From positions 7,165,205 to 7,229,204 of the forward strand of contig OZ004588.1 of the NCBI GenBank assembly GCA_963924555.1: 64,000 nt of DNA. Direction: 5' to 3'. Below the pieces are notes generated by a model. That model did no database searches. It saw nothing but the letters and a program-made list of their open reading frames with translations, and was not told the origin of the DNA. Below, in pieces: positions 60,301 to 64,000 of the stretch (the stretch's first letter is position 1; every line of letters starts with the position of its first letter). The stretch is from Crambe crambe. Taxonomy: Eukaryota > Porifera > Demospongiae > Poecilosclerida > Crambeidae. Made by a program: the position numbers and the translations under genes.

Positions 60301-61985
60301 TGAGATGAGACAGTTCAGAATAACTTACAGGCTGAAGGAACCAAATTCAGCATCCGTTCAGGATAATGGAGATATTGAAGGTATAGGAAAACAATCAGCG
60401 TGTAACAATGCTGAGATGAGACAGTTCAGAATAACTTACAGACTGAAGGAACTAAATTCAGCATCCGTTCAGGATAATGAAGATATTGAAGGTGTAGGAA
60501 ACAATCAGTGTGTAACAATGCTGAGATGAGACAGTTCAGAATAACTTACATACTGAAGAACCAAATTCAGCATCCGTTCAGAATAATGGAGATATTGAAG
60601 GTATAGGAAAACAATCAGTGTGTAACAATGCTGAGATGAGGCAGTTCAGAATAACTTACATACTGAAGGACCAAATTCAGCAACCATACAGGATAATGGA
60701 GATATTGAAGGTATAGGAAAACAATCAGTGTGTAACAATGCTGAGATGAGACATTTCAGAATAACTTACAGGCTGAAAGAACCAAATTTATCATCCATTC
60801 AGGATAATGTGAAGGTGTAGGAAAACAATCAGTGTGTAACAATGCTGAGATGAGACAGTTCAGAATAACTTACATCCTGAAGGAACCAAATTCAGCATCC
60901 GTTCAGGATAATGGAGATATTGAAGGTATAGGAAAACAATCAGTGTGTAACAATGCTGAGATGAGATAACTTACATCCTGAAGGAACCAAATTCAGCATC
61001 CGTTCAGGATAATGGATATGTTGAAGGTGTAGAAAAACAATCAGTGTGTAACAATTCTGAGATGAGACAGTTCAGAATAACTTACAGGCTGAAGCAACCA
61101 AATTCAGCATCCGTTCAGGATAATGAAGGTGTAGGAAACAATCAGTGTGTAACAATGCTGAGATGAGACAGTTCAGAATAACTTACAGGCTGAATGAATC
61201 AAATTCAACATCCATTCAGGATAATGGAGATATTGAAGGTATAGGAAAATAATCAGTGTGTAACAATGCTGAGATGAGACAGTTCAGAATAACTTACAGG
61301 CTGAAGGAACCAAATTCAGCATCCGTTCAGGATAATGAAGATATTGAAGGTGTAGGAAACAATCAGTGTGTAACAATGCTGAGATGAGACAGTTCAGAAT
61401 AACTTACATACTGAAGGAACCAAATTCAGCATCCGTTCAGAATAATGGAGATATTGAAGGTATAGGAAAACAATCAGTGTGTAACAATGCTGAGATGAGA
61501 GAGTTCAGAATAACTTACATCCTGAAGGAACCAAATTCAGCATCCGTTCAGGATAATGGAGATATTGAAGGTGTAAAAAAACAATCAGTGTGTAACAATG
61601 CTGAGATGAGACAGTTCAGAATAACTTACACGCTGAAGGAACCAAATTAAGCATCCATTCAGGATAATGGAGATATTGAAGGTATAGGAAAACAATCAGT
61701 GTGTAACAGTGTTGAGATGAGACAGTTCAGAATAACTTACATGCTGAAGGAACCAAATTCAGCATCCGTTCAGGATAATGGAGATATTGAAGGTGTAGGA
61801 AACAATCAGTGTGTAACAATGCTGAGATGAGACAGTTCAGAATAACTTACACGCTGTAGGAACCAAATTCAGCATCCGTTCAGGATAATGGAGATATTGA
61901 AGGTATAGGAAAACAATCAGTGTGTAACAATAGCTACTGAGTTCAGAATAACTTACTTCCTGAAGGAACCAGAAATAATGATTGT
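54335..61985 (-). repeat. Copy D array of ~71 single-codon microexon units
   Basis: About 71 units; nearest triplet 54388-54390, farthest 61957-61959. Codons: 31 Pro, 15 Asp, 9 Tyr, 6 Ser, 2 Lys, 2 Arg and single Val, Phe, Ile, Leu, His and Glu, with no stops. A higher-order block of about ten units (~1.08 kb) is repeated around 57.3-61.0 kb, with codon order Pro, Pro, Pro, Pro, Ser, Tyr, Asp, Pro, Asp, Asp (reading the plus strand left to right) and small changes. Several units have lost ~14 bp next to the donor-distal part of the intron (reading gagatgagataacttac) yet keep AG-NNN-GTAAGT. If all units are spliced in, the N-terminus would be a Pro/Asp/Tyr-rich tract of about 70 residues. Confidence 0.82.
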
Positions 61986-62417
61986 AATGTTTGCAGGGTG
62001 AATGATCCATTCATATAATAGGAAAAAAAAAAAGAAGCTATTTCACTAGCAAGAATATTGTGGTATGGTGCTTAACAGAGTGAGTACTAATATGGAACCC
62101 ATAACTGTCAATAACTTAATAAAATGGCTTTTGATTAATCCATAGAAATCTCAGGGTCCTTACAGACTGTGGCCATTCATCAAATAGGAAGTATTGTTAT
62201 GTTTAATGAGTTAACTGCTAGTGGTAGCATTGTATACAAAAATTGTTTACTTCTTGACCCTTGACCCTTGACCCTTGACCTAGCTCTTGCAGCTTGATAA
62301 TTATATGAATGTTGAGTCAGCCATGTTGGATAAACTACATGCTTCATGACAACTGAGTGGTATCAGATCTTAAGAAATAAAAATATTGTCTCTGTTAGCT
62401 TTGTTGCTATGCTACAG

Positions 62418-62511
62418 GTTACTGCCATAAAAGGTGCAGATATCCAGAATGGCACTGGAGTGACACCAGGATCAGTAACCCAGGCCAATTATGACATTGT
62501 GATACCAGATG
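62418..62511 (+). other. Exon-like plus-strand block (D)
   Basis: A 94-nt block between an acceptor-like tgctatgctacag and a strong donor GTAAGTGG, open in one frame with IKGADIQNG, TPGSVTQANYD and IVIPDG. It could be a relic or active exon of an unrelated plus-strand gene, but no partner exon was found nearby. The family is not recognised. Confidence 0.35.
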
Positions 62512-62646
62512 GTAAGTGGATATTTTCCTAGAACCCAATGAATAGACCATGACATTTAGTGCATTAGTCCCGGCCTCTTGATATATAGGTTGCACAGGCC
62601 CTAGCCCTAGCCCTATAACCTGAAACTTGACTAGTTAGTCCTCCCT

Positions 62647-63032
62647 GGCTGTCTACAATCACTGGACTGAACCTGTGGACTGAAAATGCATTGTACCCCC
62701 TCAAAAGACTACCCCCCTTCAACTCTCCAATGGCTGCTTTATTGCAGCATGCTAAGCTTAGCCATGGTTTGGCAAAAAAATAATAATAATAATAATTGTG
62801 GAATGTAGGAAACAGAAGTGCAATAGGCAAATCTTCCAAGTTCAAGAGAGACTGGGCCACTCTATTATTGTAAAACTGCTGAACCTGCTTATTTTTGACT
62901 GATGCTTGCATGGTCTTAAACTCTTGAACATCGCAAGCTTTCTCACATGCGAAATAGTTGCAATATTGAGCTCTAATCCTATTTATTAGGTCAGTCCAGT
63001 CCACCAGTCCAGTCCAGTGAATGTAGACAGCC
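62647..63032. mobile_element. MITE with ~35-bp terminal inverted repeats (D)
   Basis: Same insertion as 47850-48155, with extra internal sequence. Ends GGCTGTCTACAATCACTGGA and the reverse complement. Confidence 0.7.
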
Positions 63033-63081
63033 GTCCTCCCTTGTAAATAGTGCAATTGGAAATATTTAATTAATAGCTCAC

Positions 63082-63149
63082 CGGTCTCTCCTCTTGTCTT
63101 CTTTCAGCCATGGTAGCAACTAGCTTGTACACCTCAACAACTTGTCCCA
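63082..63149 (-). CDS. First coding exon, copy D
   Basis: Acceptor ttattctttctag, a 38-nt untranslated part, then ATG (63111-63109) and ten codons MAERRQEERP before donor GTGAGC. It ends in phase 0. The Kozak-like context is GCTACCATGG. Copy C has nine codons (MAERQEKKL) at the same place. Confidence 0.7.
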
Positions 63150-63308
63150 CTAGAAAGAATAAGAGTTGCAAGTTAAGCAAAGTCACTCTGAAAGCAAGGA
63201 ATCTATGGTATTCAGAACCCATTATCAACCTGTAATGTCATTAAGATCAGTTACCCTTTGACTATGAAGTATTTTCAGAGATGCATGTCCTTAATCACAT
63301 AGACACAT

Positions 63309-63870
63309 AGTCTGGCATAGCTGACCCTTTACCTTCCTTTTCTTGGGGGCGGGGGAAGGAGAAAGGGTCTGATGACTCTAGCATCAACGACTTGTGTCGT
63401 GCATGAAAAACGACGCGCCAATCAGTCGCTTGGATCCATCATGTGATATAGCCATTAACCTGCGTTTCTAAAATAATCTGCTTTTTGGAGCGCCTTCTAT
63501 GGGATTGATTGTGGCTGTAGCTGTTTTGAGCGAGATTAGAGAAGTTATCAGCAGGCGAATCAATCAACTTATACGGCACTACGAGGCTAGGGCTTCTGCA
63601 AGGGAGCGAGTGCAGCGAGCGTTAGGTGTATGGGACGTACTATTCACGCACTGTTAGGCTGTTGTCACATGATCCCCACTTCTTACACTCTCCAAGAATT
63701 CTCCTTTCTCTAACTATTGTTGTTCGTGTAGATTACTTGCGCACGGTTTATGATTGCCATGATGTAATGTTCAAAAATGATGTAATGACACACATGCTAG
63801 AGTCACCAGACCCTTTCTCCTTCCCCCGCCCCCAAGAAAAGGAAGGTAAAGGGTCGGCTACGCCAGACTA
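63309..63870. mobile_element. MITE with long terminal inverted repeats and 10-bp target duplication
   Basis: Left AGTCTGGCATAGCTGACCC and right inverted TAGTCTGGCGTAGCCGACCC; the inverted repeats extend over about 65 bp, including the GGGGGCGGGGGAAGG segment. ATAGACACAT flanks both sides (63299-63308 and 63871-63880) as a likely target-site duplication. Length about 562 bp. An 81-codon frame at 63626-63871 runs into the right inverted repeat and is not a supported gene. The element sits just upstream of copy D, so it may contribute to its promoter region. Confidence 0.8.
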
Positions 63871-63880
63871 ATAGACACAT

Positions 63881-64000
63881 AAGAGCATGTACTCTGTTTG
63901 AAAAAATGAAACTCCTCAGTAACAACTGGAAGGAGTTTCACACCTCTCTTGCTTGCTACATACATACCTGTATGGATGTTAAGGTGAAGTTAGTTTGATG
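63881..64000. other. Start of next unit-boundary module
   Basis: Matches the start of the module at 6020, 22705, 38665 and 49440, suggesting that another copy of the gene unit begins to the right of the window. Confidence 0.5.

Larger units (their letters stand above)
61986..63081. other. Intron between first exon and array, copy D
   Basis: Holds the exon-like block 62418-62511, a short tandem TTGACCC run near 62256-62281 and a MITE at 62647-63032. Matches the copy C intron. Confidence 0.5.

Noticed and set aside
1-61985. Plain satellite DNA with no function
   Set aside because: Possible as a null model, but variability limited to three bases between conserved AG and GT, absence of stop triplets, phase agreement with flanking exons and position inside a gene in every copy argue against it.
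1-61985. Diversity-generating retroelement or adenine-targeted mutagenesis
   Set aside because: No linked reverse transcriptase with template/variable repeat pair was seen, and changes at the triplet are not limited to adenines. The LINE at 20-21.6 kb is an ordinary truncated copy.
63626-63871. 81-codon plus-strand frame
   Set aside because: It runs through the inside and right inverted end of a MITE and has no recognisable features.

Overview
This window looks like eukaryotic, most likely sponge (Amphimedon queenslandica-like), genomic DNA. The reasons are small GT-AG introns, AT-rich spacers, a tandem family of Roc-COR-like GTPase plus death-domain genes, a 26S proteasome Rpn3/PSMD3 tail, MITEs and a LINE. 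The species is an inference; the gene families are read from the sequence.

Layout. Four complete copies (A, B, C, D) and one partial copy (0) of a minus-strand gene lie head to tail. Each copy reads, right to left: a small first coding exon (D 63082-63149, C 48198-48261, B 37860-37914, A 19044-19098, copy 0 5204-5258); a 3.5-7.7 kb array of ~111-bp tandem repeats (D 54335-61985, C 43725-47200, B 30190-37275, A 11135-18370, copy 0 1-4625); a 31- or 37-nt junction exon; one 2.1-2.2 kb exon encoding the GTPase and COR-like region; three small linker exons; a death-domain exon; and a 20- or 32-nt last exon with the stop. All exon phases agree. Next to each gene 3' end sits a convergent plus-strand scrap of PSMD3.

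The main discovery is inside the arrays. Read on the minus (gene) strand, every 111-bp unit is a 3-nt sequence between a 3' splice site (TTTGGTTCCTTCAG) and a consensus 5' splice site (GTAAGT), followed by a 108-nt intron-like sequence. The intron-like part is nearly constant, while the three bases vary at all positions. By hand I count about 289 units: 47 in copy 0, 67 in A, 72 in B, 32 in C and 71 in D. They use 22 different triplets for 17 amino acids, with no stop codon. AG and GT were kept in every unit I read. The upstream exon ends in phase 0 and the downstream exon starts in phase 0, so each unit would be a one-codon microexon. The arrays therefore look like libraries of single-codon exons that could write a hypervariable peptide of up to ~30-70 residues at the N-terminus of a Roc-COR/death-domain protein. 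Each array has its own residue bias. Long open frames on the plus strand through the arrays, including one of 1095 codons, are periodicity artefacts.

The rest is spacer: MITEs, an old LINE fragment at 20125-21620, microsatellites, a 32-bp minisatellite, and signs of segmental duplication (1-10.7 kb is nearly the same as 32.5-43.4 kb) and local inversion. Expression and splicing cannot be shown from DNA alone. All counts were made by eye and may be off by one or two per array.
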